NCBI RefSeq assembly: GCF_014836665.1
Contig: NZ_JACSQJ010000003.1
Span: 248,001-312,000, forward strand
Source of the DNA: Luteimonas colneyensis
GTDB lineage: Bacteria; Pseudomonadota; Gammaproteobacteria; Xanthomonadales; Xanthomonadaceae
Direction: 5' to 3'
Length of the DNA stretch: 64,000 bases
Shown piece after piece: positions 39,906 to 48,939 of this stretch. Position 1 is the first letter of the stretch, and each line of letters begins with the position of its first letter. The notes under the pieces are model-generated. The model was not told where the DNA came from. It ran no database searches and was given only the letters and a program-made list of their open reading frames with translations. The position numbers and the translations under genes were made by a program.

Positions 39906-41621
39906 TCAGGCGTCCTCGGTGACGCGCAGGACTTCCTCGATCGTGGTCTGGCCGGCCAGCGCCTTGCGGATGCCGTCCTCGTACATGGTCTGCATGCCGG
40001 CCTCGCGCGCGAGCTGTTCGAGTTCACCCATGCCGGCGTGGCGCATCACCGCGCGGCGCAGGGCGTCGTCCATCACCAGGAACTCGACGATGGTGGTGCG
40101 GCCCAGGTAGCCGGTGGGCGCGATCGCCGAACCGCGCGGGCGGTACAGGAAGATCTCGCCCTCGGGCTGGAAGCGCCGCAGGTCGAACTTCGCGATCTCT
40201 TCCGGCGAGGCCGGGTAGCGCTCGGCGTGCGTGGGCTCGAGCCGGCGCACCAGGCGCTGGGCGAGGATGCCGTTGATGGTCGAGGTCAGCAGGTAGTCCT
40301 CGACGCCCATGTCGAGCATGCGGGTGATGCCGCCGGCGGCGTTGTTGGTGTGCAGCGTCGACAGCACCAGATGGCCGGTGAGCGCCGACTGGATCGCGAT
40401 GCGCGCGGTCTCGAGGTCGCGCATCTCGCCGATCATGATGATGTCCGGGTCCTGGCGGACGATCGAGCGCAGCGCATTGGCGAAGTCCAGGCCGATCTGC
40501 GGCTTGGCCTGGATCTGGTTGATGCCCTCGATCTGGTACTCGACCGGATCCTCTACGGTGATGATCTTCACCGTCGGCTGGTTGAGCTTCGACAGCGCCG
40601 TGTACAGCGTGGTGGTCTTGCCCGAGCCGGTGGGGCCGGTGACCAGCAGGATGCCGTGCGGCTGCTTCAGCACCTGCTCGAAGCGCGGCAGGAACTCGTC
40701 GGTGAAGCCCAGGCGGTGGAAGTCGAACACCACGGTTTCGCGGTCGAGCAGGCGCATGACCACGCTCTCGCCGTGCGCCGTGGGCACGGTGCTGACGCGC
40801 AGGTCCAGCTCCTTGCCCTGCACGCGCAGCATGATGCGGCCGTCCTGCGGCAGGCGGCGCTCGGCGATGTTGAGCTTGGCCATGATCTTGATGCGGCTGA
40901 TCACCGCGGCGGTGAGGTTGGTCGGCGGGCTCTCGCCCTCCTCAAGCACGCCGTCGACGCGGTAGCGGACCTTGAGCCGGTTCTCGAAGGGCTCGACGTG
41001 GATGTCGGACGCGCGCAGTTCGACCGCGCGCTGGATGACGAGGTTCACCAGGCGGATCACCGGCGCTTCGCTGGCGAGGTCGCGCAGGTGCTCGACGTCG
41101 TCCATATCGCCGCCCTCGCCCTCGGCGGTCTCGACGATCGCGCCCATCGCACTGCGGCCCTGGCCGTGCCAGCGCTCGATCAGGTCGGAGATCTCGGAGC
41201 GGATCGCGACGCTGGCGCGCACGTCCTTGCCGCTGGCCAGGCGCACGGCGTCGAGCGCGTAGGGGTCCTGCGGATCGGCGGCGAGCACGTCGACGACGCT
41301 GTCGCCTTCGGCCACCGGCACGACGTGGAACTGGGTCATGAAGCGCAGGCCCAGCGCCACGCCCTCGGGCGGCAGCTCGGGCATGTCCTTGGCGCTGGCC
41401 AGCGGCAGGCCCAGCACGGCGGCGCAGGTTTCGGCGTGGTCGCGTTCCGACACCAGGCCCAGGCGGCCCAGCAGGGCGAGCAGGCTGCCGCCCGTTTCCT
41501 CCTGCAGCCGCCGGGCGCGGCCCAGGTCGGCCTCCTTCAGGCGGCCCTTGTCGAGCAGCGCGGCGACGATGCGCTCGTCGGCGCCGGCGGTCCCGGTGGT
41601 CTGTTCCGCGGCGGCGTTCAT
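39906..41621 (-). CDS. gspE: Type II secretion ATPase GspE (XpsE type)
   Basis: The cytoplasmic motor ATPase, 571 residues. An N1 domain is followed by ASDIHVEPFENRLKVRYRVDG, Walker A GPTGSGKTT at 329-337, the Asp box IRQDPDIIMIGEMRD-type (here VRQDPDIIMIGEMRD), His box LVLSTLHTNNA and Walker B. The zinc-binding four-cysteine module near the C-terminus of most GspE proteins is missing. That stretch reads LEPTHAERYPASPEEIAKF...PTGYLGRTTIVEFL with no Cys. The start is set at ATG 41621 (MNAAAEQ); an upstream in-frame start at 41654 has no clear ribosome site. Confidence 0.95.
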   Translation of the reverse strand: MNAAAEQTTGTAGADERIVAALLDKGRLKEADLGRARRLQEETGGSLLALLGRLGLVSERDHAETCAAVLGLPLASAKDMPELPPEGVALGLRFMTQFHVVPVAEGDSVVDVLAADPQDPYALDAVRLASGKDVRASVAIRSEISDLIERWHGQGRSAMGAIVETAEGEGGDMDDVEHLRDLASEAPVIRLVNLVIQRAVELRASDIHVEPFENRLKVRYRVDGVLEEGESPPTNLTAAVISRIKIMAKLNIAERRLPQDGRIMLRVQGKELDLRVSTVPTAHGESVVMRLLDRETVVFDFHRLGFTDEFLPRFEQVLKQPHGILLVTGPTGSGKTTTLYTALSKLNQPTVKIITVEDPVEYQIEGINQIQAKPQIGLDFANALRSIVRQDPDIIMIGEMRDLETARIAIQSALTGHLVLSTLHTNNAAGGITRMLDMGVEDYLLTSTINGILAQRLVRRLEPTHAERYPASPEEIAKFDLRRFQPEGEIFLYRPRGSAIAPTGYLGRTTIVEFLVMDDALRRAVMRHAGMGELEQLAREAGMQTMYEDGIRKALAGQTTIEEVLRVTEDA

Positions 41622-41714
41622 TCGTTGCGACGGCTGTCCGGAGGGGCCCAGCACTGTAGCAAACGCCGCAGCCCCGCTACCCCCTGCAGGAGCAGCGAGG
41701 CGATCAGGCGGGGC

Positions 41715-44700
41715 TCAGCCGACCGCGGCGCGGGCGTTCCTGAACATGCGCAGCCAGGGCGAGCCCTGCGGCCAGCTGGCCGGCGCCCAGCTGAAGTTCG
41801 CGCTCGCGAGCGTGCGCTCCGGATGCGGCATCAGCAGGGTCACGCGGCCGTCGTCGCTGGTGAGCCCGGCCACGGCGTCGTCGGAGCCGTTGGGGTTGGC
41901 CGGATAGCCGGTGGCCGGAGCACCATCGCCCCCGACATAGCGCAGCGCCACGCGCGCGGCGGCGCGGTCGGCGTCACCGGCGAACTCCGCGCGGCCCTCG
42001 CCGTGCGAGACCACCACCGGGATCCGCGAGCCGGCCATGCCGCGCAGGAACAGCGACGGCGAATCCACCACCTCGAGCATCGACAGGCGGGCCTCGAACT
42101 GCTCGCTGCGGTTGCGCAGGAACTTCGGCCAGTGCGCCGCGCCCGGCACGATGTCCTTCAGCTGCGAGAGCATCTGGCAGCCGTTGCACACGCCCAGGGC
42201 GAAGCTGTCGCCGCGGGCGAAGAAGCGCTCGAACATGGCGCGCAGCGCTTCGCGCTCCAGGATCGAGGTCGCCCAGCCGCGGCCGGCGCCCAGCACGTCG
42301 CCGTAGCTGAAGCCGCCGCAGGCGGCGAAGCCGGCGTAGCCGTCCAGCGTGGCGCGGCCTTCGACCAGGTCGCTCATGTGCACGTCGACGGCCTCGAAGC
42401 CGGCGAGCGTGAACGCCGCGGCCATCTCCACCTGGCCGTTGACGCCCTGCTCGCGCAGCACCGCCACGCGCGGCGCGGCGCCGGTGTTCACGTAGGGCGC
42501 GGCCACGTCCTCGGCGGGATCGAAGGCCAGCGCGGGCTGCAGGCCGGGCGCGTCGAAGCGCGAGGCCGCGGCGCGCTCGGCGTCGGCGCAGTCGGGGTTG
42601 TCGCGCTGGCGCTGCATGGCGTGGCTCACCGACCACCAGGCGCCGAACAGGTCTTCCCACGCCCACTCGGCCAGGACCTCGCCCTCGGCCAGCACGCGCA
42701 CCGAGGATGCGGTGGTCGGGCGCGCGATGCGCTGGGCGCACTCCACCAGCCCATGGCGCGCGACCAGGTCGGCGAACTCCACGCGGTCCTCGACCGCGAT
42801 CTGCACCACCGCGCCCAGCTCCTCGTTGAACAGGGTGCGGAACACGTTCTCGGTGCGGTCGTCGCCCCAGGCGTCCAGGTCGATGTCCAGGCCCACGCGC
42901 GAGCAGAACGCCATCTCGCACAGGCTGGCGAAGACGCCGCCGTCGGAGCGGTCGTGGTAGGCCAGCAGCAGGCCGGCCTGGCGCGCCTCGCAGACCAGCT
43001 CGAAGAAGGCGCGCAGGCGCTGCGGATCGTCGAGGTCCGGGCAGGCGCCGCCGAAGGCGCCGTGCACCTGCGACAGGATCGAGCCGCCCAGGCGCTGCTT
43101 GCCCGCGCCCAGGCCGATCAGCCACAGCTCGGTGCCCGGCTGGCGCGCGAGCAGCGGCGTCAGCTGCGCGCGCACGTCGGCCACAGGCGCGAAGGCGCTG
43201 ACCACCAGCGACACCGGCGAGACCGACTTCTGCGCCCCTTCGGCGTCCTGCCACTGCGCCTGCATCGACAGCGAGTCCTTGCCCACGGGAATCGACAGCT
43301 CGATCTCCGGGCACAGCTCCATGCCGACCGCATGCACGGCGTCGTACAGGCGCGCGTCCTCGCCCGGATGGCCGGCCGCGGCCATCCAGTTGGCCGAGAG
43401 CTTGGTGCGCGCCAGCGATTCCACCGGCGCGGCGCAGAGGTTGGTGATCGCCTCGCCCACGGCCATGCGCGCGCTGGCGGCGGCGTCGATCAGCGCCAGC
43501 GGGGTGCGCTCGCCGATCGCCATCGCCTCGCCGGCGTGGCCGTGCAAGTCCGCGAGGGTGATCGCGCAGTCGGCCACCGGCAGCTGCCAGGGGCCGACCA
43601 TCTGGTCGCGCGCGGTCAGGCCGCCGACGCTGCGGTCGCCGATCGTGACCAGGAACTGCTTGGACGCGACGGTGGGATGCGACAGCACGCGCAGCCCGGT
43701 CTCGTGCAGGGCCGCGCCGGCGCCGGCGCCGGCGGCGAGCGCCACCACGTCGAGCTGCGGCCAGCGGTTCGGGGCCAGGCGCGCGGTATCGCGGTGCATC
43801 TTCGGCGGCTTGCCGAAGATCACGTCCATGGGAAGGTCGATCGGCAGCGCGGCGGCACCGGCGTCATGCGGCTGCCGCTCGAGGCCCAGCGCATCCGCGG
43901 ACGGTGCCAGCACGCCATGGCCGACCACCAGCCGCTCCTCCGCGGTCGCTACGCCGACCACCGCGAACGGGCAGCGCTCGCGCCGGCACAGCGCGGCGAA
44001 CCCGGCGATGTCGGCGGCCGCGATGCCGAGCACGTAGCGCTCCTGCGACTCGTTGCACCACAGCTGCATCGGCGACAGCGAGGGATCGTCGCTGGGCACG
44101 CGGCCGAGGTCGATCACGCCGCCGACGCCGGAGTCGTGCAGCAGCTCGGGAATGGCATTGGACAGGCCGCCGGCGCCGACGTCGTGGCACCACTTGATCG
44201 GGTTGCCGTCCTCGCCCAGGGCCGCGCAGCGGTCGAGGACCTCCTGGCAGCGGCGCTCCATCTCGGGGTTGTCGCGCTGCACGCTGGCGAAGTCGAGGTC
44301 CTCGGCGCTCTCGCCGGAGGCCACCGAGCTTGCCGCGCCGCCACCCAGGCCGATCAGCATCGCGGGACCGCCGAGCACGACCACCGCGTCGCCCGGCGAC
44401 AGCCGGCGCTTGGCCACCTGGTCGCGGTCGATCGCGCCCAGGCCGCCGGCGAGCATGATCGGCTTGTCGTAGGCGCGCACCAGGCCGTCGGCTTCCGGCA
44501 GCTCGAAGCTGCGGAAGTAGCCGGCGAGGTTGGGGCGGCCGAACTCGTTGTTGAACGCCGCCGCGCCCAGCGGGCCGTCGGTCATGATCTCGAGCGCCGG
44601 CGCCATGCGCGGGTTCAGCGCGCGCGGCTGCTCCCAGGGCTGCGGCAGCGCCGGGATGCGCAGGTGCGAGACGCTGAAGCCGACCAGGCCGGCCTTGGGC

Positions 44701-45677
44701 TTGCCGCCGCGGCCGGTGGCGCCCTCGTCGCGGATCTCGCCGCCAGCGCCGGTAGAGGCCCCCGCGAACGGCGAGATCGCCGTCGGGTGGTTGTGGGTCT
44801 CGACCTTGATGCAGAAGGCGCTGTCGCGCAGGCCTTCGGCGCGGTACACGGCCGTGGCCGGGTCGGGCCGGAAACGCTGCGACGGATAGCCCTCCACCAC
44901 CGCGGCGTTGTCGCTGTAGGCCGAAAGCGTGTGCTCCGGCGTCTGCGCATGCGTATGCCGGATCATCCGGAACAGCGACTGCGGGCCGCCGGCGGGCGCG
45001 CGCATGTCCTCGCCGTCGATGGTCCAGGAGGCATTGAAGATCTTGTGCCGGCAGTGCTCGGAGTTGGCCTGCGCGAACATCATCAGTTCGACGTCGTGCG
45101 GGTCGCGGCCGAGCGCGCCGTAGCGCTCGCGCAGGTAGGCGATCTCGTCGTCGGCCAGCGCCAGGCCGAGGCGGCCGTTCGCCTCTTCCAGCGCGGCCAG
45201 CGGGACCACCTCGACTTCGCCGCGCGCGGGCGCGGTGAACAGCGCCGAGGCGCCGGCGTGCGAGGCCAGCAGCGACTGGGTCATCGGATCGTGCAGGACG
45301 CGTTCGACCGCGGCGGCGACCGCGGCATCGGACGGCCAGCCGGCAACGTCGATGCGGGTGCCGCGTTCCACGCGCTTCACCGGCACGCCGGCGCCGCGCA
45401 GCAGCTCGCCGGCCTTGCTGGCCCAGGGCGACAGCGTGCCCAGGCGCGGCGAGACGTAGCGGCTGGTGGCGCCGGGCGCGGCGGCTTCGACGGCGTCCGA
45501 GGCCTGGAGGATGCGGTGCAGGACCGCCGGGTCGGGCGTGGCGCCGGCCTCGGCGGCGATCCAGTAGACATGCCAGGCACCGGTGATGCGGATGCCGGGA
45601 TCGATGGCTTGCAGGCGGGCCTGGAGGCGTTCGCGCCGGAACGGCGACAGGGCGGGCAGGCCCTCGAGGACGATCAT
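41715..45677 (-). CDS. purL: Phosphoribosylformylglycinamidine synthase (single-chain)
   Basis: PurL converts FGAR to FGAM in purine synthesis, using glutamine. The 1320-residue protein is the fused gammaproteobacterial form. An N-terminal PurS-like domain precedes the synthetase domain with [39 protein letters not shown] segments and [14 protein letters not shown] glutaminase domain at about 1060-1320 has [28 protein letters not shown] (Cys nucleophile) and MPHPERT. The ATG 45677 (MIVLEGLPA) lies after a -10-like TACAAT at 45714-45709. Confidence 0.97.
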   Translation of the reverse strand: MIVLEGLPALSPFRRERLQARLQAIDPGIRITGAWHVYWIAAEAGATPDPAVLHRILQASDAVEAAAPGATSRYVSPRLGTLSPWASKAGELLRGAGVPVKRVERGTRIDVAGWPSDAAVAAAVERVLHDPMTQSLLASHAGASALFTAPARGEVEVVPLAALEEANGRLGLALADDEIAYLRERYGALGRDPHDVELMMFAQANSEHCRHKIFNASWTIDGEDMRAPAGGPQSLFRMIRHTHAQTPEHTLSAYSDNAAVVEGYPSQRFRPDPATAVYRAEGLRDSAFCIKVETHNHPTAISPFAGASTGAGGEIRDEGATGRGGKPKAGLVGFSVSHLRIPALPQPWEQPRALNPRMAPALEIMTDGPLGAAAFNNEFGRPNLAGYFRSFELPEADGLVRAYDKPIMLAGGLGAIDRDQVAKRRLSPGDAVVVLGGPAMLIGLGGGAASSVASGESAEDLDFASVQRDNPEMERRCQEVLDRCAALGEDGNPIKWCHDVGAGGLSNAIPELLHDSGVGGVIDLGRVPSDDPSLSPMQLWCNESQERYVLGIAAADIAGFAALCRRERCPFAVVGVATAEERLVVGHGVLAPSADALGLERQPHDAGAAALPIDLPMDVIFGKPPKMHRDTARLAPNRWPQLDVVALAAGAGAGAALHETGLRVLSHPTVASKQFLVTIGDRSVGGLTARDQMVGPWQLPVADCAITLADLHGHAGEAMAIGERTPLALIDAAASARMAVGEAITNLCAAPVESLARTKLSANWMAAAGHPGEDARLYDAVHAVGMELCPEIELSIPVGKDSLSMQAQWQDAEGAQKSVSPVSLVVSAFAPVADVRAQLTPLLARQPGTELWLIGLGAGKQRLGGSILSQVHGAFGGACPDLDDPQRLRAFFELVCEARQAGLLLAYHDRSDGGVFASLCEMAFCSRVGLDIDLDAWGDDRTENVFRTLFNEELGAVVQIAVEDRVEFADLVARHGLVECAQRIARPTTASSVRVLAEGEVLAEWAWEDLFGAWWSVSHAMQRQRDNPDCADAERAAASRFDAPGLQPALAFDPAEDVAAPYVNTGAAPRVAVLREQGVNGQVEMAAAFTLAGFEAVDVHMSDLVEGRATLDGYAGFAACGGFSYGDVLGAGRGWATSILEREALRAMFERFFARGDSFALGVCNGCQMLSQLKDIVPGAAHWPKFLRNRSEQFEARLSMLEVVDSPSLFLRGMAGSRIPVVVSHGEGRAEFAGDADRAAARVALRYVGGDGAPATGYPANPNGSDDAVAGLTSDDGRVTLLMPHPERTLASANFSWAPASWPQGSPWLRMFRNARAAVG

Positions 45678-45708
45678 GTCCGGATTCGACCGTGGAAACG
45701 GGCCCGCC

Positions 45709-45714
45709 ATTGTA
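45709..45714 (-). promoter_or_regulatory. -10-like element upstream of purL
   Basis: TACAAT on the minus strand, 32 nt before the chosen purL ATG; no recognisable -35. Confidence 0.35.
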
Positions 45715-45753
45715 GCGAAGCCGGGCGGCCGCGCGCGGCGCGGGCGGGAAGGC

Positions 45754-46614
45754 TCAGCGGCTGCCCGCGGCGCCGTCGGCCTGCGGCACGGCGGCGCCAG
45801 CCGGGGCGGCTTCGGCCGGAGCGGCGTCGGCGGCCAGCTCGTCCAGCGCCGCGCGCAGGTCGGCCGGCGGCATGTAGCCCGGCATCTGCACGCCGGCGGC
45901 GGTCACGATCATCGGCGTGCCGGTCAGGCCGACGCGGCGGCCGATGTCGTAGTGGCGCGCCACCGGGTTGGTGCAGTTGGCCGACTGGACCTTGCGGCCT
46001 TCCTTGGCGGCGGTCAGCGCCGCGCCGCGGTCGGCCGCGCACCAGACCGAGACCATCTTGGCGAAGTCCTCGCTGGCCGGGCCCATGCGCGGGAAGGCCA
46101 GGTACTCGATCGCGATGCCGAGGCGGTTGTACTCGGCGATGTCCTGGTGAAGCTTCTGGCAGTAGCCGCACTCGACGTCGGTGAACACGCTCACCGTGTG
46201 CACCGGGTTTTCCGGCGCGAACACGATGCGCTCCGAGGCCGGGATCGTGGCCAGCAGCCTGCGGCGCACCTCGGCCATGCCGGCCTGGCTGAGGTCCTTC
46301 TTCTCGACCACGTCGTACAGCGCGCCCTGCAGCAGGTAGCGGCCGTCGTCGCTGATGTAGACCACCTGGCCACCAACCACCGCCTCGCGGAAGCCCGGCA
46401 GCGGCGCCGGGCCGACGTGGTCGACCTCGATGCGCGGATTGATCGACTGCAGCGCCTGGATCGCGCGCTCGTCCACCGAACCCTCGGCGGCCGTGGCCAG
46501 GCCCTGGGACGGCGCGGGCGCGGCCGCGGTGCCAACGCCGGCGGCGCTGTCGGGGGCCTGGGCGCAGGCGGTGAGGCTGACGGCGCAGAGCAGCAGGGGA
46601 AGCAGGGACTTCAT
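45754..46614 (-). CDS. dsbC: Thiol:disulfide interchange protein DsbC-like, predicted lipoprotein
   Basis: DsbC is a periplasmic disulfide isomerase. The 286-residue protein has a DsbC dimerisation region ([20 protein letters not shown]), a thioredoxin-fold domain with the CGYC active site at 149-152, and the cis-proline loop [10 protein letters not shown]. Unusually the signal ends [11 protein letters not shown], a good lipobox (Cys17), so it may be membrane anchored instead of soluble. The C-terminal 30 residues are Ala/Pro-rich. The ATG at 46614 (MKSLLPL) is the natural start of the signal. Confidence 0.9.
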   Translation of the reverse strand: MKSLLPLLLCAVSLTACAQAPDSAAGVGTAAAPAPSQGLATAAEGSVDERAIQALQSINPRIEVDHVGPAPLPGFREAVVGGQVVYISDDGRYLLQGALYDVVEKKDLSQAGMAEVRRRLLATIPASERIVFAPENPVHTVSVFTDVECGYCQKLHQDIAEYNRLGIAIEYLAFPRMGPASEDFAKMVSVWCAADRGAALTAAKEGRKVQSANCTNPVARHYDIGRRVGLTGTPMIVTAAGVQMPGYMPPADLRAALDELAADAAPAEAAPAGAAVPQADGAAGSR

Positions 46615-46722
46615 TCGCGGTCTCGATCCGGGGGCGGCACCGGGCGACGGCGCCAAAGGCCGCATTCTCGCACGGGGCCCCGTCGCGGGACCGGCCGCCG
46701 CCGCGGAGCGTTGCGCGGGCTT

Positions 46723-47691
46723 TCAGGCACGCGGGTGGTGGCGCGCATGCAGCCGCTTGAGCTGCTCGCGCGCGACCAGGGTGTAGATCTGGGTCGTCGA
46801 CAGCGAGCTGTGGCCCAGCAGCATCTGCAGCGAGCGCAGGTCCGCACCGTGGTTGAGCAGGTGGGTGGCGAAGCTGTGGCGCAGGCCGTGGGGGCTGACC
46901 TTGCCGGGATCGATGCCGGCCGCGGCGGCGTGGCGCTTGACCGTGGACCAGAACGCCTGCCGCGACAGCGGCCGGCGCCGCGCGTCGATGAACAGCGGCA
47001 CCTCGCCGCGCGCGTCGAGCGGCACCGGCCTGCCGCCCGCCAGCGCCGGAAGCGCCTGGGCGAGATAGCGCTCGAGCCAGGCGCGCGCCTCCTCGCCCAG
47101 CGGCACCAGCCGGTCGCGGCCGCCCTTGCCGGTGACGCGCAGCACGCCCTGGCGCAGGTTCACGCCGTTGGCCGGGAGGTCCACCAGCTCGCTCACGCGC
47201 AGCCCGCAGCCGTACATCAGCTCGAGCATGGCGCGGTCGCGCAGCCCATCGGCGGCGTCGACGACGGGCGCCTCGAGCAGCCGCTCGACCTCGCGCTCCG
47301 ACAGCGCCTTCGGCAGCAGCCGCGGCAGCCGCGGCGGCTCCAGCAGCGCGGTCGGATCGTCCGCGCGCAGGCCCTGGCGCAGGCGCCAGCCGTAGAAGGC
47401 ACGCAATGCCGACAGCAGGCGCGCGTTGCTGCGCGGCGACCAGCCCTCGCGGCTGCGCCAGGCCAGGTAGTCGAACAGGCCGGCGCGGTCCGCGTCGGCG
47501 ATGTCGCCGCGATCGCGCCAGCGCGCGAATCCCTGCAGGTCGCGGCGATAGCCGTCCAGGGTCTGCCGTCCGGCGCCGGACTCGGACCACCAGGCATCGA
47601 TGAAGCCATCGATCGCGCGGGCGTCTGCATCGCGCAGCGGCGGCAGCGCGTGCACGCGTGCGCGGAGCTCGGCGGGCGTGGTCGCGGTCAT
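46723..47691 (-). CDS. xerD: Tyrosine recombinase XerD
   Basis: XerD acts with XerC at dif to resolve chromosome dimers. The 322-residue protein has an N-terminal SAM-like domain and the complete catalytic set: Arg in MYGCGLRVSEL, Lys in VTGKGGRDR, His-x-x-Arg in SPHGLRHSFATHLL, His in GHSSLSTT, and Tyr in TQIYT. Housekeeping XerD is favoured over a phage integrase because of its length, the dsbC-xerD neighbourhood, and the absence of mobile genes. ATG 47691 is preferred to GTG two codons upstream. Confidence 0.93.
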   Translation of the reverse strand: MTATTPAELRARVHALPPLRDADARAIDGFIDAWWSESGAGRQTLDGYRRDLQGFARWRDRGDIADADRAGLFDYLAWRSREGWSPRSNARLLSALRAFYGWRLRQGLRADDPTALLEPPRLPRLLPKALSEREVERLLEAPVVDAADGLRDRAMLELMYGCGLRVSELVDLPANGVNLRQGVLRVTGKGGRDRLVPLGEEARAWLERYLAQALPALAGGRPVPLDARGEVPLFIDARRRPLSRQAFWSTVKRHAAAAGIDPGKVSPHGLRHSFATHLLNHGADLRSLQMLLGHSSLSTTQIYTLVAREQLKRLHARHHPRA

Positions 47692-47738
47692 CGCCACCAG
47701 CTTAGCGGCGCGCGCCGCGCGGCGGCTATCCTGTGGCG

Positions 47739-48236
47739 ATGCACGCGAACGCCCCGCACGACACTCCCGAGCCGGTCGCCGGCAGCACCCGCGCCGGCGC
47801 CCACGTCGGCAAGCGCCTGCTGGCGATGCTGTACGACCTGCTGCCGGTGCTGTCGCTGTGGTTCCTGCTCGGCTTCCTGTTCACGCTGGGCTACACCCTG
47901 GCCGGCCACGCGCCGCGCGAGAACATCGCGCCCTGGAGCCCGCTGCAGTGGCTGCTGTGGCTGTGCTGCTGGCTGGTCACCGGCGCCTACGCGACGGTCA
48001 GCTGGCGCCGCGGCGGCCAGACCCTGGGCCTGCGGCCATGGCGCCTGCGCGTGGTGTCCGCCGACGGCGCGGCCCTGGCGTGGCCGGCGCTGTGGCGACG
48101 CTACGCCGTGGCCACGCTGTCGCTGGCGGCCGGCGGCCTGGGCTTCTGGTGGGCCTGGATCGACCGCGACCGCCTGACCTGGCACGACCGCGCCGCGGGG
48201 ACGCGCATGATCCACGAGCCGAAGAACAGGAGCTGA
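47739..48236 (+). CDS. RDD family membrane protein
   Basis: A 165-residue inner-membrane protein of the RDD family, function not established in most members. The Arg/Asp hallmarks are visible: GKRLLAMLYDLLPVLSLW in the first membrane segment, GGQTLGLRPWRLRVV after the second, and DRLTWHDRAAGTRMI at the end. About three membrane segments. It is divergent from xerD with under 50 bp between them; a -10-like TATCCT lies just ahead of the start. Confidence 0.88.
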   Translation: MHANAPHDTPEPVAGSTRAGAHVGKRLLAMLYDLLPVLSLWFLLGFLFTLGYTLAGHAPRENIAPWSPLQWLLWLCCWLVTGAYATVSWRRGGQTLGLRPWRLRVVSADGAALAWPALWRRYAVATLSLAAGGLGFWWAWIDRDRLTWHDRAAGTRMIHEPKNRS

Positions 48237-48241
48237 GCCGC

Positions 48242-48925
48242 GTGCGCATCGACATCTGGTCGGACCTGGTCTGCCCCTGGTGCTGGATCGGCAAGCACCG
48301 CCTCCGGCGCGCGCTTGAACTGCTGGGCGACGCCGCGCCGCCGGTCGAGATCCACTGGCACCCCTTCCTGCTCGACCCCGGGGCCGACGCGACGCCGGTT
48401 CCGCTGCGCGAAGCCTATGCTGCGAAGTTCGGCGGCGCCGGGCGCGCCGGCGAGATCCTCGCGCAGACCCAGGACACGGCGCGCGCCGAGGGCCTGCCGA
48501 TGGACTTCGACCGCGGCCAGGTCCGCGTGACCACCCTGCCCGGCCACCGCCTGATGTGGCTGGCCGCGCGCGAGGGGGACGCCGATGCCGTGGGCGAGGC
48601 CCTGTTCCGCGCCCACTTCGCCGAGGGCCGCAACCTGGCCGATCCGGAGGTGCTGGCCGCGGCGGGCGCCGAAGGCGGACTCGACGCGGCGCGGGTGCGC
48701 GCGATGCTCGATTCCGACGAGGGCCTGGCCGAAGTGCGCGCCGCGCTCGGCCGCGCGCAGGCGATGGGCATCCGCGCGGTGCCGACCTTCGTCATCGACG
48801 GCCGCCAGGGCATCCAGGGCGCGCATCCGCCCGAGGCCCTGGCCGACGTGCTGCGCGAACTGGCGCCGCCGCGTCCGGCCGAAGACGGAGCCGCCGCCTG
48901 CGGGCCCGACGGCTGCGACGCCTGA
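48242..48925 (+). CDS. DsbA/FrnE-family oxidoreductase
   Basis: A 227-residue thioredoxin-fold protein of the DsbA-like FrnE group, which lacks a signal peptide and so probably acts in the cytoplasm. Features: VRIDIWSDLVCPWCWIGKHR with a CPWC active site near residue 11, PFLLDPGADATPVPLREAYA, and the cis-Pro loop IRAVPTFVIDGRQGIQGAHPP. The tail carries two further cysteines (ACGPDGCDA). Start GTG 48242 is 5 bp after the RDD stop with an AGGAG ribosome site. Confidence 0.88.
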   Translation: MRIDIWSDLVCPWCWIGKHRLRRALELLGDAAPPVEIHWHPFLLDPGADATPVPLREAYAAKFGGAGRAGEILAQTQDTARAEGLPMDFDRGQVRVTTLPGHRLMWLAAREGDADAVGEALFRAHFAEGRNLADPEVLAAAGAEGGLDAARVRAMLDSDEGLAEVRAALGRAQAMGIRAVPTFVIDGRQGIQGAHPPEALADVLRELAPPRPAEDGAAACGPDGCDA

Positions 48926-48939
48926 GCCCGCCGGGCGAA

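Noticed and set aside
40038-46184. A very long plus-strand open frame of about 2,000 codons opposite gspE and purL
   Set aside because: It is antisense to two clearly recognised genes. Its translation is an Arg/His/Ala/Gln-rich low-complexity product typical of the reverse frame in GC-rich DNA.
46723-47691. Tyrosine recombinase as a sign of a phage or integrative element
   Set aside because: Length, motif spacing and neighbours fit housekeeping XerD; no att repeats, phage genes or tRNA gene nearby.
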